From: a virus
Virus record (IMG/VR): IMGVR_UViG_3300042308_000865
Span: 1-64,000 of that record
Length of the DNA: 64,000 nt
Reading direction: 5' to 3' (one strand)
Both the position numbers and the translations under genes were made by a program. The notes under the pieces were generated by a model. It saw only the letters and a list, made by a program, of their open reading frames with translations. It was not told the origin of the DNA and did not search any database. Numbering within the stretch: the stretch's first letter is position 1; each line of letters begins with the position of its first letter. This document shows positions 31,425 through 38,731 of this stretch, piece by piece.

Positions 31425-31473
31425 AAAAAAATAAAACCTTCAGATCAATTTTAACAGTCTATATATGCAGTTG

Positions 31474-31671
31474 TCAATGCGAAGAGTTTAAACTCATTTC
31501 TTTCTGAAAAATCAATTCCTCATAGGATAAGTCTTCTATAATATAGTCAGTTTTCATAATTCCTACCATATTGTTAATGGTATTCCAAGTTGTTTCGAAT
31601 TCATCCTCTTTAATAGAATGAAATAAACACTTATCTTTTGCGTAGATGTGATATATTTTTTCCGTTTGCAT
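31474..31671 (-). CDS. Small conserved phage protein (65 aa)
   Basis: Starts MQTEKIYHIYAKDKCLFHSI. The pattern KIYHIYAKDKCLFHSIKEDEF followed by DYIIEDLSYEEL is typical of a short protein common in T4-like cyanophages; function unknown. 49 bp separate it from the glycosyltransferase gene. Confidence 0.7.
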   Translation of the reverse strand: MQTEKIYHIYAKDKCLFHSIKEDEFETTWNTINNMVGIMKTDYIIEDLSYEELIFQKEMSLNSSH

Positions 31672-31705
31672 AAAAAATTTTTACGAAATTTTTTTTATGA
31701 TAAAG

Positions 31706-31849
31706 TTATTTTACCATTGCATTATATATCAGACTAATCAAAATGCCCAGAGATGTTAATGAAATTCTACTCATTTGCTTTGGGTATCTGATCATCCATC
31801 CTGCAAGTATCACTCTCCAAAAATTCCAATATGGTGCTGATTTTTTCAT
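31706..31849 (-). CDS. Small membrane protein (47 aa)
   Basis: Start chosen at 31849 because its ATG overlaps the stop of the upstream basic gene (ATGA). Begins MKKSAPYWNFWRVILAGWMI and has one hydrophobic segment (about 28-44). Probably inserted in the host membrane. A longer frame reaching 31912 exists, but its first 21 codons overlap the upstream gene. Confidence 0.6.
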   Translation of the reverse strand: MKKSAPYWNFWRVILAGWMIRYPKQMSRISLTSLGILISLIYNAMVK

Positions 31850-31983
31850 CTCTTCTTTCTTTTTGAGGATGCTCTTTTTTGAGCAGGAGTTCTGAAGATA
31901 CCTGTTGCGCAACTTTTCTTTTTCTTGTGCTTACCTCCGAAGATTCCCCATCCGTGGCAATTTACTTTTCTTTTTGGAGACAT
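31846..31983 (-). CDS. Small basic Cys/His-containing protein (45 aa)
   Basis: Starts MSPKRKVNCHGWGIFGGKHK; Lys/Arg-rich throughout with two Cys and two His. It ends in an ATGA overlap with the membrane-protein gene, which supports both. It is the last minus-strand gene before the 2-kb non-coding region. Function unknown; the charge suggests nucleic-acid binding. Confidence 0.6.
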   Translation of the reverse strand: MSPKRKVNCHGWGIFGGKHKKKKSCATGIFRTPAQKRASSKRKKR

Positions 31984-32058
31984 TTTTTTTTATGGAATTT
32001 TTTTTTTATGAGAGTGATAGATAGGTCGAAAAAGACATACAGTGTAGGTTAGGGTAGT

Positions 32059-32090
32059 GGGGCGTTTTTATATACGGGGGCAACGCCCGA
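32059..32090. other. GC-rich hairpin
   Basis: GGGCGTT pairs with AACGCCC across a 15-nt loop. No clear T-run follows on either strand, so a terminator role is only possible. Confidence 0.45.
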
Positions 32091-32131
32091 TATAAACAAT
32101 AACAAATAAAATAAAATAACTGCTATAACGA

Positions 32132-32177
32132 ATAAACAACTGACAACGAATAAGTATTAGTTATTCGTGTTGTTTAT
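32132..32177. repeat. Inverted repeat 1, 17 bp with bulge
   Basis: ATAAACAAC (32132) pairs with GTTGTTTAT (32169), and ACGAATAA (32146) with TTATTCGT (32161). This gives a 17-bp hairpin with a 5-nt bulge and a 7-nt loop. Confidence 0.8.
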
Positions 32178-32298
32178 ACTAACTGCCACCAAATCACTGT
32201 GTTATTAGAATAAAACAACGAAGTTCTTATTACTTAAGCACGAAAAAACTCTACTTATTTAATAAGAACTGACTATTCTTTATACTAACTGCCGCCAA
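32173..32298 (+). repeat. Direct repeat pair of 20 bp
   Basis: Copies at 32173-32192 and 32279-32298 (106 bp apart) read TTTATACTAACTGCC, then A or G, then CCAA. They differ at one base. Each follows or forms part of a hairpin arm. Confidence 0.75.
32222..32270. repeat. Inverted repeat 2, 11 bp
   Basis: AGTTCTTATTA at 32222-32232 and TAATAAGAACT at 32260-32270, a perfect pair with a 27-nt spacer. Confidence 0.8.
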
Positions 32299-32329
32299 TT
32301 AACGACGAATAATAATAAGTATAAAGAAT
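32275..32329. repeat. Inverted repeat 3, 12 bp
   Basis: ATTCTTTATACT at 32275-32286 and AGTATAAAGAAT at 32318-32329, a perfect pair with a 31-nt spacer that contains the second 20-bp direct repeat. Confidence 0.8.
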
Positions 32330-32775
32330 TAAGTTGCCATTAAAGATAAAAACAATCAGACAAAGTAATAATAATAAACGAAACATCTATCAGGCGATGT
32401 TTCTTACTCCACGAAAGTATAATACAACAGAGGAATGTTGGATTGTATTCTTAATTACCAGGGCACGGAGAGATCTTCTACATAACTCTTCACTGATTCT
32501 TTACTGTCTAACCCGAATAGTTTCTTCCAGTTAATCTGATGAGGATTAAAATCTTCATTCACGTTTAATTCCAGAGTGATACGATACTTATTCCTTTGTG
32601 CTTTAAGGTAAGAAGTTGCCATAAGTTAAAGAACCGAAAGAACGAATAAACTCTACTGGTTAATTCTACCAGACCTTTCAGTGCCCGTCAAGTATTTGCC
32701 CCACAACGAACTTGAGATATAAACGAATATTTTCTTCTTATGATTTCTTTGAGATTCTGATAAGATCGAATCTCT

Positions 32776-33018
32776 ATACGAATCTTATCTAATCACGAAT
32801 GACTTTGTGATTATAATCTCACAGTTGTGTTGTATTATCAATTTTCTATACGAATCTTATCTAATCACGAATGAACTTATGAGTTCTTTATTGCCAGTCT
32901 TAAGTATTATGATTTTTCTATACGAATCTTATCTAATCACGAATGACTTTGTGATTCATTCTTATCATTAGTGCTTGTGTCTTTTATAATGATACGAATC
33001 TTATCTAATCACGAATGA
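32776..33018 (+). repeat. Four-unit array with exact 72-bp period
   Basis: A 27-bp core starting ATACGAATCTTATCTAATCA occurs at 32776, 32848, 32920 and 32992, identical in all four copies and exactly 72 bp apart. The 45 bp between cores differ in sequence but not in length. The first three copies are preceded by TCT (usually TTTCT). In copies 1 and 3 the core runs into CTTTGTGATT, forming an AATCAC/GTGATT hairpin. Equal spacing with variable filler suggests helically phased protein-binding sites (iterons) rather than a simple tandem duplication. Confidence 0.85.
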
Positions 33019-33554
33019 CTTTTGTTTGTTCTGATTGTTATATTCTATCAGGTCTTATTATAATTGTCAACCAGTGCCTTATAGAAACACTCCCTTCGGT
33101 CGTGTTGTCCTTCGGACGGGTCTTTAAGTTCTTGATGTTATTATTTCTCTTTAACAGCAACAAACATACTCTAGCGACATTATGAGTACTTGTCAACTAG
33201 AAGATTATGTGATAGAATAAAAGAGTTCTGATAAAACCTTGATAATTAAATAATTTTTGATAGTATAAAACCTTCCTGACATCTTTAGAAATTCGCATAA
33301 GAATCTAAAGCAGGAATTATGTGCTTTTATTGGGTTTCGGTGAGTATTCAGTTTTGATAATCTCTTTCAGTATTTGTTTTCTCCATCAATGGTTTTATTT
33401 CATTGACTTTGGAGAGAGGGTTTTTATAAAGACCCTATGAGAACTTTGATTCTATAAATTATCAAATGTTTTATTAACTTTTCGCTTCTGTAGAATTTGA
33501 CTTTTGACCCCGTAGGAAAGTTCAAATTCGCACTATGAATTGAATTGTTATGTT

Positions 33555-33562
33555 TATTTATA
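33555..33562 (-). promoter_or_regulatory. Orphan late promoter (TATAAATA)
   Basis: Perfect late -10 on the minus strand, but the nearest downstream gene is 1.57 kb away. It may be fortuitous in AT-rich DNA or may drive a non-coding leader. Confidence 0.3.
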
Positions 33563-33571
33563 CAAGTTCTT

Positions 33572-33620
33572 GCTGGTTTTTGTAGTTCTATCCTATGCTG
33601 ATTTAATCACAAAAACCAGC
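33572..33620. repeat. Inverted repeat 4, 12 bp
   Basis: GCTGGTTTTTGT at 33572-33583 and ACAAAAACCAGC at 33609-33620, perfect, with a 25-nt loop. Confidence 0.8.
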
Positions 33621-33708
33621 ACTTCGGTACTCTGACCCCTAAATGAGTTTATAAGTGCCTTGCAGGGGCATATAGACGTGTCTGGGAGTGTTTATAATTT
33701 TATAGTGG

Positions 33709-33767
33709 TGTGCCGATTTTTGGAGTGTCCTGGGGGTATTGACAAAACAGCGCTGATGTGTTATAAT
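33709..33767 (+). promoter_or_regulatory. Early promoter module P (plus strand)
   Basis: A perfect sigma70 promoter: TTGACA at 33739-33744, 17 bp, TATAAT at 33762-33767. A degenerate copy of the 24-bp block (33709-33732, TGTGCC near one end and GTGTCC near the other) lies 29 bp before the -10. This is the same spacing as in the fifteen minus-strand modules, here in reversed orientation. The first gene downstream is the HNH endonuclease. Confidence 0.85.
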
Positions 33768-33793
33768 GCAGGCCAAGACCGCGACAAGAACTC

Positions 33794-33917
33794 ACATTCT
33801 TTAAGGTTTCTTAAGGTATTAACTACATTCTTTAAGGTTTCTTAAGGTATTAACTACATTCTTTAAGGTATTAATCATAAGAACTCACATTCTTTAAGGT
33901 ATTAACAATATAACACT
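33794..33917 (+). repeat. Four-unit 31-bp tandem array in HNH leader
   Basis: Units start at 33794, 33825, 33856 and 33887, each with ACATTCTTTAAGGT. Units 1 and 2 are identical; units 3 and 4 diverge in their second half but keep the 31-bp period. The array lies in the transcribed leader of promoter P. Confidence 0.85.
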
Positions 33918-33984
33918 ACCATTATATCAATTTATCAATCTCTAATCATAGTAATTCTCAATATTAACCTTTTCTTAAATAGCA

Positions 33985-34013
33985 TTTACCACTATATACC
34001 TTTTAGTGGTAAA
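33985..34013 (+). promoter_or_regulatory. Leader hairpin before the HNH start codon
   Basis: TTTACCACTA pairs perfectly with TAGTGGTAAA (10 bp, 9-nt loop), ending 9 nt before the ATG at 34023. No good Shine-Dalgarno sequence is visible, so the hairpin may limit translation, as leader structures do for some T4 homing endonucleases. Confidence 0.6.
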
Positions 34014-34022
34014 CTCAATCAA

Positions 34023-34553
34023 ATGGAAACCAGATTACTGAAACTTGAAGATACAAAATACTTAAAAGATTACCCTGAATATGGTGTAGACACAGAAGGA
34101 AATATATGGTCTTTTAAGTATAAGAAACCAAAGATACTTTCTCCTGGTTGGAAGAAAAGAAATTGTGGATATAGAGCAGTATTACTATCTGACAAATACG
34201 GTAAAAAAAGAAACTTTCTAGTTCATAGATTAGTTGCTCTTGCTTTCATTCCAACAGAAGATATTACAATGGAAGTAAATCATCGAAATAAAAACAGTGC
34301 AGATAATAGATTAGAAAATCTAGAATGGGTAACTAAAAAAGCAAATGTAGAATATAAAGCAGTTGTAAATGGTTTTGAAATAGATAAGTTTATATTAGAA
34401 AAAGTAAAAGAAGTTCATTCTGCAAGCATAAGAAAAGGATTACCAGTTCCTAACTCTTATGAATTTATGAATAATATGATTGAAAGCGCACTGGAACAAT
34501 ATATCAATCAATATGGACTTCGTAAAGTAATGAATACTTCACCTAAATCTTAA
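34023..34553 (+). CDS. HNH homing endonuclease (NUMOD4 + HNH)
   Basis: 176 aa, the only convincing plus-strand gene of the window. Residues about 15-62 form a NUMOD4-like DNA-binding segment (YGVDTEGNIWSFKYKKPKIL). The HNH core spans about 68-115: FLVHRLVALAFIP, then MEVNHRNKNSADNRLENLEW with the His, Asn and Asn expected for metal and DNA binding. The remaining C-terminus is helical. It is free-standing, with no intron seen, and has its own promoter (33739-33767). It probably makes a break in related phage genomes lacking it. Its 3' end overlaps the convergent 53-aa gene by 11 bp. Confidence 0.9.
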   Translation: METRLLKLEDTKYLKDYPEYGVDTEGNIWSFKYKKPKILSPGWKKRNCGYRAVLLSDKYGKKRNFLVHRLVALAFIPTEDITMEVNHRNKNSADNRLENLEWVTKKANVEYKAVVNGFEIDKFILEKVKEVHSASIRKGLPVPNSYEFMNNMIESALEQYINQYGLRKVMNTSPKS

Positions 34554-34704
34554 TCAACTTCCTACATAACTCAAATCTTTTCCATTCTTCATCAGTAAAG
34601 TTATCAGAAGCATAAGGGATTCCTACAATATAAGAACAACTACGATTAACTTTTTCTTGATATGGAATAGATGTAATTGTAGTTGCTAGAATCAGTTCAA
34701 TCAT
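34543..34704 (-). CDS. Small protein (53 aa), end of operon A
   Basis: Starts MIELILATTITSIPYQEKVN; ends with WKRFELCRKLIKI. The start overlaps the upstream gene by 8 bp and the end converges into the HNH gene. No family recognised. Confidence 0.6.
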   Translation of the reverse strand: MIELILATTITSIPYQEKVNRSCSYIVGIPYASDNFTDEEWKRFELCRKLIKI

Positions 34705-34885
34705 AAGTGTAAAAAGGAATAGTAGAGATTACTTGATCGTTTGTATCATACTTTTCATATAACCATTGATTGTTTCTGATGTGAGCATAGGTGTGTAGAT
34801 TTTGTTGATGATCTTCCTGAAAATAGGATCCTGCTTGAGCATCGTAGATGAAATCAAGATCGTGAAGAAGTGAGTCAAATGTCAT
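34697..34885 (-). CDS. Small hypothetical protein (62 aa)
   Basis: Starts MTFDSLLHDLDFIYDAQAGS; rich in His, Tyr and Asp. Part of the operon driven from module A at 36814-36871. Function unknown. Confidence 0.65.
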   Translation of the reverse strand: MTFDSLLHDLDFIYDAQAGSYFQEDHQQNLHTYAHIRNNQWLYEKYDTNDQVISTIPFYTYD

Positions 34886-34942
34886 AATTAAGATTCAAAG
34901 CATCCTTTATATCAAGCAATCAAAAGAGAAATCTATTTGGTA

Positions 34943-35086
34943 TTACACAAATTCCATTAGGAAATAATCAACAGTAATCTCCAACTCTGCTGCTTTTCTT
35001 TCAAATTCCATTGCATATTCATCAGCATAAGTTTCATCTTCGTGCTGGCAGAAAAGATCCAGTGTAGATTCATTCATAAAAGTCAT
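34943..35086 (-). CDS. Small acidic protein (47 aa)
   Basis: Starts MTFMNESTLDLFCQHEDETY; acidic and helical. ATGA overlap with the upstream 70-aa gene at 35083-35086. Confidence 0.65.
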   Translation of the reverse strand: MTFMNESTLDLFCQHEDETYADEYAMEFERKAAELEITVDYFLMEFV

Positions 35087-35295
35087 TTGTTCAGTTTGAT
35101 GAGTTCTTTTTGAATAGTCAGTATATCGTAAATATCATCTACATCAGCAAGATCAACAGGTGCAAATTCAGAAAGATTTACAGTGTTATCTTTGTAGATA
35201 GGAGCATAATACAATTCATTCTCATCAGGATCAAGAGTATAAACACAACCGTGATCTTGTTTTTGAAGAATAATCATTTGAGAGAGTTTCATCAT
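35083..35295 (-). CDS. Small hypothetical protein (70 aa)
   Basis: Starts MMKLSQMIILQKQDHGCVYT; ends with an acidic helix (DLADVDDIYDILTIQKELIK). Overlaps both neighbours by 4 bp, which indicates coupled translation. Confidence 0.65.
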   Translation of the reverse strand: MMKLSQMIILQKQDHGCVYTLDPDENELYYAPIYKDNTVNLSEFAPVDLADVDDIYDILTIQKELIKLNK

Positions 35296-35495
35296 TCTAA
35301 TGTCAGAGAATCAAAAGTAATAAAAGTAAGTTCAGTTAAAACATCATCATCAACTGGACCAAGTTTATCATGAATTGCATCTGAAATCAATTCATACATT
35401 GTCGAAACATAGCGATCATTGTATCGAATATAATCAAGCACTTCTGATTTAAGTGCATCAGACAAGTTGTGAAGTGTTTGAGATGAAAGTGTCAT
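35292..35495 (-). CDS. Small hypothetical protein (67 aa)
   Basis: Starts MTLSSQTLHNLSDALKSEVL; a mostly helical acidic protein. Overlaps the next gene by 4 bp. No domain recognised. Confidence 0.65.
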   Translation of the reverse strand: MTLSSQTLHNLSDALKSEVLDYIRYNDRYVSTMYELISDAIHDKLGPVDDDVLTELTFITFDSLTLE

Positions 35496-35500
35496 TTTGT

Positions 35501-35644
35501 TTAATTAGACATCACTTTGTTGAACAATGAATCATATGATTCTTGGTCTACACCATCAGGAATACCAACATCATTAAAGAATCCAATCAGAGATTGCAGA
35601 ACTTCAAGTTCTTCAGGTGTGAATCGGAAAATCATTTCAGTCAT
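35501..35644 (-). CDS. Small acidic protein (47 aa)
   Basis: Starts MTEMIFRFTPEELEVLQSLI. Coupled to the upstream gene by an ATGA overlap at 35641-35644. Function unknown. Confidence 0.6.
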   Translation of the reverse strand: MTEMIFRFTPEELEVLQSLIGFFNDVGIPDGVDQESYDSLFNKVMSN

Positions 35645-35835
35645 TGGTAAAAATTAGGCACCCAGAGAAGTTCTACTGATTCATTATGTTGTTGAAATAC
35701 TTCTTGCCATTCCATAAAAATAGCACTTGCATTTGACCTATTCTTTTTCTTCTTGCTCTTCGTCAGTTTAATCATTCGCTTTTCCATCTGCAGAAGAGTG
35801 TTTTCTGCTTGAAGATTCAGTTGTTCTTTGTTCAA
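35641..35835 (-). CDS. Small basic coiled-coil protein (64 aa)
   Basis: Starts MNKEQLNLQAENTLLQMEKR, then a KLTKSKKKKNRSN basic patch at 23-35 and a Trp/Glu-rich end. The basic patch may bind nucleic acid; function unknown. Confidence 0.6.
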   Translation of the reverse strand: MNKEQLNLQAENTLLQMEKRMIKLTKSKKKKNRSNASAIFMEWQEVFQQHNESVELLWVPNFYQ

Positions 35836-35878
35836 TGATTGTAAGGCGTTTGGTATATTAAAGAAGCGAAGTCATAAT

Positions 35879-36040
35879 TTAGCGATTGATAAGAGTTTTC
35901 ACTTCATCGAAAGACTTACATTGTCCTGCTTTGATTGCATTGATAATGCTAGTCGTAATCATACCACACTGATGATTTGCATTACAAATCGCATAGACAG
36001 GAGTGCGATCTTGAATGTCGAAAGTGGTTTTGATCAGCAT
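35879..36040 (-). CDS. Small hypothetical protein (53 aa)
   Basis: Starts MLIKTTFDIQDRTPVYAICN; contains three Cys (C19, C25, C41). Predicted alpha/beta; no family recognised. Confidence 0.6.
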   Translation of the reverse strand: MLIKTTFDIQDRTPVYAICNANHQCGMITTSIINAIKAGQCKSFDEVKTLINR

Positions 36041-36080
36041 TGTTTGTTTTTATGTGGGACAGATGAAAGAGAAGAAAGAC

Positions 36081-36320
36081 TTATTGATAGAAGCGATTAT
36101 GAATTTCATCGCGCAGACTTTTCAGTTTGCGAACATCAGAAATATATGCTACATCAGGATGATAATGATCTTCAAAACTTGCATAACCAAGAACATCAAC
36201 AATGTCTTGAACAGTCAAATCATCGTACTCTTGCAACTCACATTCATCAAACTGATTAAAGTAGCGAGTCAGAAAGAACAGAGCATCAGAGTAGATAGTT
36301 TCAGTGAGAGTTTGAGTCAT
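36081..36320 (-). CDS. Small acidic protein (79 aa)
   Basis: Starts MTQTLTETIYSDALFFLTRY. It contains DLTVQDIVDVLGYASFEDHY, which resembles a short helix-turn-helix but is acidic. Function unknown. Confidence 0.65.
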   Translation of the reverse strand: MTQTLTETIYSDALFFLTRYFNQFDECELQEYDDLTVQDIVDVLGYASFEDHYHPDVAYISDVRKLKSLRDEIHNRFYQ

Positions 36321-36355
36321 TGTTGTTAAGAAAGAAAAAGGAAGGAAGAAAAGAA

Positions 36356-36541
36356 CTAATCAACCAGTGCAACTCTTACATCTTCTGTAATTCCATTCTT
36401 ATCATTCGTCACCTTGATATAAACAATACCAGCATCAATCAGTGGTTGAAGTGCTCGCATACGTTGCGACCAATTATTAACAACATCACCATTCTCAAGA
36501 GTGAGAAGAATTTCTTTTTGTGCTTTGGTGAGTTTCATCAT
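36356..36541 (-). CDS. Small winged-helix-like protein (61 aa)
   Basis: Starts MMKLTKAQKEILLTLENGDV. The pattern helix (TKAQKEILLTLENG), helix (RMRALQPLIDAGIVY) and beta-wing (IKVTNDKNGITEDVRVALV) suggests a one-domain winged helix that could be a DNA-binding regulator. This is inferred from the pattern alone. Confidence 0.6.
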   Translation of the reverse strand: MMKLTKAQKEILLTLENGDVVNNWSQRMRALQPLIDAGIVYIKVTNDKNGITEDVRVALVD

Positions 36542-36577
36542 TGATTGAAGAAAGAGAAGAAGGAAAGAAAGAAAGAA

Positions 36578-36751
36578 CTACACAAGAGAAAGTGCATCTT
36601 TCTTTTGCTTGGGATTGGAAACTTGCTTTACCCAAGCAGACTTGCGATTCTTAACAACTTGAGAGGGAAGTTTAGTCTTACCCTGAACCTCATTGATAAG
36701 AGAAATGAAACTGATGAAGAATTGCTTTTCCATTCGTTGAGCAGCAGTCAT
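36578..36751 (-). CDS. Small basic protein (57 aa), first gene of operon A
   Basis: Starts MTAAQRMEKQFFISFISLIN; the second half is Lys-rich (KLPSQVVKNRKSAWVKQVSN). Its start lies 62 nt after the -10 of module A. Function unknown. Confidence 0.65.
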   Translation of the reverse strand: MTAAQRMEKQFFISFISLINEVQGKTKLPSQVVKNRKSAWVKQVSNPKQKKDALSLV

Positions 36752-36813
36752 CTTAATTCAAATAAACAATGGGTCTTGGGTGGGACAGGCACCCCTGCTC
36801 CCTCCACCCTCTT

Positions 36814-36871
36814 AATATAGCACCTTTTGAGCACCGTGCTCTTTTAGTGTGCCAGCGCTACAGGTGGCACA
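36814..36871 (-). promoter_or_regulatory. Early promoter module A
   Basis: Block at 36848-36871 (TGTGCCA and TGGCACA arms), 28 bp, then -10 TATATT at 36814-36819 read on the minus strand. No clear -35. Heads the operon 36751 to 34543. The leader begins AAGAGGGTGGAGGG. Confidence 0.7.
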
Positions 36872-36895
36872 TGGTATCAGAGACTCACCTTGAGA

Positions 36896-37126
36896 CTATG
36901 ATACTTTATCCCAATGATGCTTCCAATCATAATCCTCATAATATCCACTCTTTACAATGTCATCATAAACAGTGGGAAGATTATGAATCTTTGCCTTATC
37001 CCTATTCCGAAGTTCTACCTCATTATCGTGGAGTAAAGTTTCAAGTTGCTTGATTTCATTAAATGTCTTTGGTCGGCGGTATGGGTAATAATCAGAAGAA
37101 TTACCTTTGCGTTGTGTTTTAGACAT
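36896..37126 (-). CDS. Small hypothetical protein (76 aa)
   Basis: Starts MSKTQRKGNSSDYYPYRRPK. A basic Tyr/Arg N-terminus is followed by a charged helix and an aromatic acidic tail (YYEDYDWKHHWDKVS). Last gene of operon B. Confidence 0.65.
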   Translation of the reverse strand: MSKTQRKGNSSDYYPYRRPKTFNEIKQLETLLHDNEVELRNRDKAKIHNLPTVYDDIVKSGYYEDYDWKHHWDKVS

Positions 37127-37151
37127 TGGTTTTTCCTTTTGTTAATTTAGG

Positions 37152-37334
37152 TCAGAGTTGAGAAAGAATGATTTTGAGATTCTCTAGATGTTCTTTCTTC
37201 TCATCATATTCTTCACTCAAATCATCAACAGAATTATCTTCATAATTTGTCTCCTCTCGAATCTGCCAAGACAGGTCTTCTAAATCACCTTCAATTTGTT
37301 TGATGAAAAATTTGATTGTTTCAGTTTTAGTCAT
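37152..37334 (-). CDS. Small acidic helical protein (60 aa)
   Basis: Start chosen at 37334 (MTKTETIKFFIKQIEGDLED), leaving 32 bp to the upstream stop; a longer frame would overlap that gene. Strongly charged, probably coiled coil. Confidence 0.6.
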   Translation of the reverse strand: MTKTETIKFFIKQIEGDLEDLSWQIREETNYEDNSVDDLSEEYDEKKEHLENLKIILSQL

Positions 37335-37366
37335 TTTTGAAAGTGTATTGTGAATTGGTCGAAAGA

Positions 37367-37615
37367 CTAGAGTTGAACCAGTACTTTCATCATTGCAGAA
37401 ACTTCTGCTTTTGTATTCCAAGCAATTACATCTTCAGTCATATTTCCATTGGGTCGAAAGATTGCAACTTCATATGTATTATCCGTCACATTACCATATA
37501 ATCCACTTCCAGGAAGTCCAGAAACAACAGAAATACTCCATTCATTGCTGAACTTATACCTTGCTTGAATTGCACCAGGAATAGGGTGTGCTTCGAATTG
37601 GAGTTGATCGAACAT
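37367..37615 (-). CDS. Small hypothetical protein (82 aa)
   Basis: Starts MFDQLQFEAHPIPGAIQARY. The beta-rich pattern (NEWSISVVSGLPGSGLYG, NTYEVAIFRPNGNM) with a C-terminal helix resembles small conserved cyanophage proteins. Function unknown. Confidence 0.7.
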   Translation of the reverse strand: MFDQLQFEAHPIPGAIQARYKFSNEWSISVVSGLPGSGLYGNVTDNTYEVAIFRPNGNMTEDVIAWNTKAEVSAMMKVLVQL

Positions 37616-37651
37616 TGGAGTTGTTGTTATGTGGGACAGATGAATTAGAAA

Positions 37652-38230
37652 CTAGGCAAGGCGCTTTTCACAAACAGGACCAATTCCCATCTGTACAGAG
37701 AGAGGGTCATTCAGAGTGCGACCGCAAATAGAGCAAGAACCAGTCTCGTGCCCATAAATCTTTGCCAGTTGCAGGAGATTGTCATTAGCGTCCTCTAGCA
37801 GATTTTTAACATCTTCGGAGACATTACCTTTCAACTCACCGTTTTGAGTAATCTTACCAACATATTGGTTGTTCTCAAAAACATAAACACAACCGATATT
37901 TGCACCCTTATTCACAGTGGAGAGAGTAATACCAGGCAGTCGCACTTGAAACTTGGTGCGACGGTTTGCACCTGCATCATACATTTTCTCCACCAGATTG
38001 ATATACTCACCATTCTCAACAGGAGTTTGAGAATCAATCACACTTTGAGTTGCAAGATAGTGCATCCAAGCAATTTGCTTTTCAGACACTTTCTTCTTCT
38101 CAACCAGATTCATTGCGAAATTATTATAGTTCAGTTTATCTTTGATATATGCTTTTGCATCATTCAGAGACTCAAACTTGCTATCAAAAGCAATCTCTTC
38201 GCCTTGCTTTTCAACAATGAAAGAAGTCAT
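37652..38230 (-). CDS. DUF6011-type zinc-ribbon protein
   Basis: 192 aa, first gene of operon B. The C-terminus (about 166-190) reads GSCSICGRTLNDPLSVQMGI followed by GPVCEKRL. This Cys-x2-Cys...Cys pattern is typical of DUF6011, a presumed zinc-binding domain common in phages. Residues 50-62 (EKQIAWMHYLATQ) match a helical motif often found upstream of such domains. It may bind nucleic acid or protein; no enzymatic motif is seen. Confidence 0.75.
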   Translation of the reverse strand: MTSFIVEKQGEEIAFDSKFESLNDAKAYIKDKLNYNNFAMNLVEKKKVSEKQIAWMHYLATQSVIDSQTPVENGEYINLVEKMYDAGANRRTKFQVRLPGITLSTVNKGANIGCVYVFENNQYVGKITQNGELKGNVSEDVKNLLEDANDNLLQLAKIYGHETGSCSICGRTLNDPLSVQMGIGPVCEKRLA

Positions 38231-38293
38231 CTTAATTCAAATAAAGAATGGGACTTGGGTGGGACGGTGAGACCCGCTCCCTCCACCCTCTTA

Positions 38294-38351
38294 ATCTACC
38301 AGAAAAAAGTTCCAGTGCCCGTTTAGTGTGCCACTGCTACAACTGGCACAT
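38294..38351 (-). promoter_or_regulatory. Early promoter module B
   Basis: Block at 38328-38351 (TGTGCCA/TGGCACA), 28 bp, -10 TAGATT at 38294-38299. Sequence between block and leader is almost identical to module C. Heads the operon from 38230 to 36896. Confidence 0.7.
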
Positions 38352-38364
38352 CGCATCATTGGAC

Positions 38365-38694
38365 TCACACAGTCTGATGCGACAGTGCAAACTTCACAAT
38401 CTCTGTGCGATTGTTCTTATATTGCAAAATCAAATCTACAATCGCATCAACATCTTCAGGTTCAGGTTCAGGAACACACTCATCTTTTGAAAGTGCATTA
38501 AAAATACTCACAATCTCAAAGTCTGATTCAAACAGCAGATTTCGGTGATTATCAATCTCCATATAATCTTCCACTGCATCAACAGACAGTTGCAATGGAA
38601 TATCAGGTCCAATCATACCCAAAGTTGCAAGACGTTCGAGGGCACCAACAACCCACATCACTTTGCATTCATCAATCGAAAGTTGTGCGTTCAT
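38365..38694 (-). CDS. Hypothetical acidic protein (109 aa)
   Basis: Start chosen at 38694 (MNAQLSIDECKVMWVVGALE), because a longer frame would run into the preceding gene. Residues 75-90 hold an acidic EPEPEDVDA segment. Mostly helical; function unknown. Second gene of operon C. Confidence 0.65.
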   Translation of the reverse strand: MNAQLSIDECKVMWVVGALERLATLGMIGPDIPLQLSVDAVEDYMEIDNHRNLLFESDFEIVSIFNALSKDECVPEPEPEDVDAIVDLILQYKNNRTEIVKFALSHQTV

Positions 38695-38731
38695 TGTATC
38701 AAGAATAAAGGAAAAGAAAGGGGTGATTAAC

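Larger units (their letters stand above)
31984..34022. other. 2-kb non-coding, repeat-rich intergenic region
   Basis: I find no convincing gene here on either strand. The AT-rich region holds a GC-rich hairpin (32059-32090), three nested inverted repeats (32132-32329), two copies of a 20-bp repeat (32173, 32279), a four-unit 72-bp array (32776-33018), a 12-bp inverted repeat (33572-33620), an orphan late promoter, a consensus sigma70 promoter (33739-33767) and a four-unit 31-bp array (33794-33917). The hexamer ACGAAT recurs many times between 32128 and 33018. It lies where transcription changes direction and is a candidate replication origin or regulatory centre. Confidence 0.7.

Noticed and set aside
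32334-32534. 66-codon plus-strand frame in the non-coding region
   Set aside because: No ribosome site, no neighbour in the same direction, protein of random composition.
32776-33018. CRISPR array
   Set aside because: Repeat and filler lengths look CRISPR-like, but only four units exist, the fillers are AT-rich like the surroundings, the core is not palindromic like typical repeats and no cas gene is present.
33060-33130. tRNA or attachment site near the TTCGG-rich hairpins
   Set aside because: Only short stem-loops (GTCC/GGAC) could be drawn; no cloverleaf and no integrase gene nearby.
33660-33845. 61-codon plus-strand frame
   Set aside because: It spans promoter P and the 31-bp repeats and starts before the promoter; no ribosome site.
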